This document shows, piece by piece, positions 46,346-48,003 of a stretch of DNA of 48,003 nucleotides. How positions within the stretch are numbered: position 1 is the first letter of the stretch; each line of letters begins with the position of its first letter. Source of the stretch: Myxococcaceae bacterium (GTDB lineage Bacteria; Myxococcota; Myxococcia; Myxococcales; Myxococcaceae); the NCBI GenBank assembly GCA_019694575.1, contig JAIBBR010000023.1, forward strand, positions 1-48,003, read 5' to 3'. The notes under the pieces are model-generated. The model did not search any database. It was not told the DNA's origin and saw only the letters and a list, made by a program, of their open reading frames with translations. The translations under genes were made by a program, and so were the position numbers.

Positions 46346-46360
46346 AACTCCGAAGGAACC

Positions 46361-46376
46361 GCGCCGGCGCCGTTTT
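46361..46376 (+). terminator. Weak terminator-like palindrome after the inserted gene
   Basis: GCGCCGGCGC palindrome followed by CGTTTT, 15 bp after the stop codon of the plus-strand gene. The loop is too tight for a full hairpin, so confidence is low. Confidence 0.3.
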
Positions 46377-46406
46377 CGCGTTTCGACATGCTGATCGAGC
46401 CGCGAG

Positions 46407-47204
46407 CTACGCCGCTTTCGCCGGAGCCGCCGCTTCGCCACCCGCGCCGCCACCGTGCGCATGCTCACCCGCCATGGCCCGAAGCTTGTCTTCCAGCACG
46501 CGGGGGTTGAGCCCCTCTTGAATCGCCAAGCACCCCTCGGCGATCAACGTCTTGCGCTCTTTCTCGAGCGTGATTTTACGCTTTAGCTTCGTCGCCATCG
46601 GCAGCAGCACCAAGTTGGCGATACCCACGCCGTACACCGTCGCCACGAATGCCGTCGCGATACCCGAGCCCAACTTTGACGGGTCTGACAAGTTTTCCAT
46701 CACGTGAATCAGACCGAGCACGGCGCCCAAGATGCCGACGGTGGGAGCAAAACCACCCGCTGACTCATACACCTTGGCGGCGACGGCCAGCTCTTCGTAT
46801 TCAGCTTCGATTTGCGCTTCTAACGCAGAGCGCGCCACCTGCGCATCGACACCGTCGACCAAGAACGAGAGCGCCCGCTTCAAAAACGGGTCGCTCACGC
46901 TCGCCAGCTTGCCTTCGAGCGCCAGCACCCCGTCGCGCCGCGCCACGCCGGCCATTTCGACGATTTGCGCCACCAGGGCCCCGGTGTCGATCTTCTGCTC
47001 CTTCACGCCGTCTTTGAACATCTTCAGACCGCGCATGAAGTCTTTCTTCGGAAAAGCCACCATCGTCGCACCGAAGGTACCGCCGAGAACGATGATCGCC
47101 GCCGTCGCTTGCACCAGCGAGCCGGCATGACCGCCTTCAAGCGCTTGACCGCCGAGAATGGCGACGATCGCCAGCACGATGCCGCCAACAGTTGTGATGT
47201 CCAT
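46407..47204 (-). CDS. motA: Flagellar stator protein MotA
   Basis: A 265-residue protein with four TM segments and a cytoplasmic loop. MDITTVGGIVLAIVAILGG (TM1), GGTFGATMVAFP (TM2), ESAGGFAPTVGILGAVLGLIHVM (TM3, with the conserved Pro) and TAFVATVYGVGIANLVLLPMATKLK (TM4) are typical of the MotA/PomA type. The C-terminal HAHGGGAGGEAAAPAKAA tail is low-complexity. It lies three bases after flbD. Confidence 0.96.
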   Translation of the reverse strand: MDITTVGGIVLAIVAILGGQALEGGHAGSLVQATAAIIVLGGTFGATMVAFPKKDFMRGLKMFKDGVKEQKIDTGALVAQIVEMAGVARRDGVLALEGKLASVSDPFLKRALSFLVDGVDAQVARSALEAQIEAEYEELAVAAKVYESAGGFAPTVGILGAVLGLIHVMENLSDPSKLGSGIATAFVATVYGVGIANLVLLPMATKLKRKITLEKERKTLIAEGCLAIQEGLNPRVLEDKLRAMAGEHAHGGGAGGEAAAPAKAA

Positions 47205-47207
47205 GTC

Positions 47208-47447
47208 TTATGCCTCCATGTCGTCAGACTGCTTGGGGGGAGCCACGACGCGCAGCGTGGGGTTGGCTACCGCGACGCGACGCCTGAAAGCGACGGTTCG
47301 CGACACCACTTCGTCGACCGACTCTTTCACCAGCCAATGCGCACCGGTGGTGAGCGTGAGCATGGTGTCGGGCGTTCTCTCGACAGTGAGAATGTGATCG
47401 CTGTTGACCACCATCTCGGTGCCGTCCAACCGGGTCACCAAAATCAT
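47208..47447 (-). CDS. flbD: FlbD/SwrD-type small flagellar protein
   Basis: A 79-residue protein starting MILVTRLDGTEMVVNSDHILTVE, the signature of the FlbD (Pfam) or SwrD family found between flgE and motA in many bacteria. In Bacillus, SwrD raises stator power. It is not the Caulobacter sigma-54 activator of the same name. Gene order flgE-flbD-motA is kept. Confidence 0.93.
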   Translation of the reverse strand: MILVTRLDGTEMVVNSDHILTVERTPDTMLTLTTGAHWLVKESVDEVVSRTVAFRRRVAVANPTLRVVAPPKQSDDMEA

Positions 47448-47477
47448 GAAAAGACTCCTGCTTCTGGGGTGGCGCGG

Positions 47478-48003
47478 TTAACGCTTGAGGGCGATCAATT
47501 CGTTCAACAGCTGATCAGCGGTGGTGATGGTCTTGGAGTTCGCTTGAAAGCCACGCTGCGCCGAAATCATGCGTACGAACTCGGTCGCCAAATCGATATT
47601 CGACTGCTCGAGCGCACCCGCCACCACTGAGCCGCGGCCACCGTTGCCCGGCGCGCCCAACGTGGGCTGGCCCGAAGCCGGCATTTCGCCATAGAGGTTG
47701 CCGCCCAGGCGTTCGAGACGATCAGGCGCCTCGAAGTCAGCCAGCGCCACTTGCCCCAACGCGCGGCTCTGGCCGTTGGTGAAAGCGCCCATGATGGTGC
47801 CGTCGGCTTCAATGCTGATGCGCGCCAGCTCACCCGAGGCGTAGCCGTCTTGGTTCATGAAGGTCACCGTCGAAGGGCTGGCGAACTGCGTCAGCCCTTT
47901 CGCGCCGGTACCGCTGGCCGCGGTGGGGTCGCCAAAGTTGAAGTTGAGCGCCTGTGGGTTGACCGAGCCCAGCGGCGTGAAGTTGCTGGTCTGCGTCATG
48001 TCA
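47478..48003 (-). CDS. flgE: Flagellar hook protein FlgE, C-terminal part
   Basis: The frame is open to the window edge, so the N-terminus is missing and about 175 codons are seen. FMNQDGYASGELARISIEADGTIMGAFTNGQSRALGQVALADF and the C-terminal ALEQSNIDLATEFVRMISAQRGFQANSKTITTADQLLNELI are canonical for FlgE. The ATG at 47999 is an internal Met and not the start. Confidence 0.95.
   Translation of the reverse strand, partial: DMTQTSNFTPLGSVNPQALNFNFGDPTAASGTGAKGLTQFASPSTVTFMNQDGYASGELARISIEADGTIMGAFTNGQSRALGQVALADFEAPDRLERLGGNLYGEMPASGQPTLGAPGNGGRGSVVAGALEQSNIDLATEFVRMISAQRGFQANSKTITTADQLLNELIALKR

Overview
The window is GC-rich bacterial DNA that reads as part of a chromosome from a flagellated member of the Myxococcota or a close deltaproteobacterial relative. 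The support is indirect. One lipoprotein has a Gly/Asp/Thr-rich linker of the type common in myxobacteria, there are well-formed sigma-54 promoters, FlgJ is fused to an M23 peptidase, and both FlhF and FlhG are present, which usually goes with polar flagella. No insertion sequence, tRNA, rRNA or CRISPR array was seen.

Region 1 (1 to about 16 kb) is general chromosome. It holds a 13-copy 8-bp tandem repeat, a secreted alpha-2-macroglobulin with an intact thioester, a TetA-type MFS exporter, a diheme cytochrome c, a GH18-like lipoprotein, a probable outer-membrane barrel protein, a small two-TM membrane protein, thiC, pth, rplY, and a response-regulator-like PAS protein whose receiver has lost its phospho-acceptor Asp.

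Region 2 (15.8-31.6 kb, all on the minus strand) holds the late and middle flagellar genes. In transcription order these are flgF, flgG, flgA, flgH, flgI, flgJ-M23, flgM, flgN, flgK, flgL, a large protein resembling class I adenylate cyclase, flagellin, fliD, fliS, a FliT-like protein, a GT2-TPR glycosyltransferase and a PilT ATPase. A sigma-54 promoter precedes flgF and a sigma-28 promoter precedes flagellin. Start-stop overlaps indicate translational coupling from fliD to the end.

Region 3 (31.9-34.2 kb) is a small lower-GC island. It holds a lone fliJ on the plus strand and two unrecognised genes whose proteins appear to share a domain. One of the two has a plausible sigma-28 promoter.

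Region 4 (34.2-48 kb, minus strand) is the regulatory and export block. In transcription order it holds flgE (cut by the window edge), flbD, motA, motB, fliL, fliM, fliN, fliO, fliP, fliQ, fliR, flhB, flhA, flhF, flhG and fliA (sigma-28). An opposite-strand gene for a secreted protein sits between motA and motB, flanked by a ~43-bp direct repeat of the motA 3' end. A sigma-54 promoter precedes fliL and shares an upstream 11-mer with the flgF promoter, which suggests one activator for both operons.

Together the genes provide the export gate, C-ring subunits, stators, distal rod, rings, hook-filament junction, cap, filament and the FliA/FlgM checkpoint. The basal-body genes fliE-fliI, flgB-flgD and fliK are not in the window. 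The most unusual points are the cyclase-like protein inside the filament operon, the split motA/motB pair, the PilT and glycosyltransferase genes coupled to the filament genes, and the island of unknown genes next to fliA.
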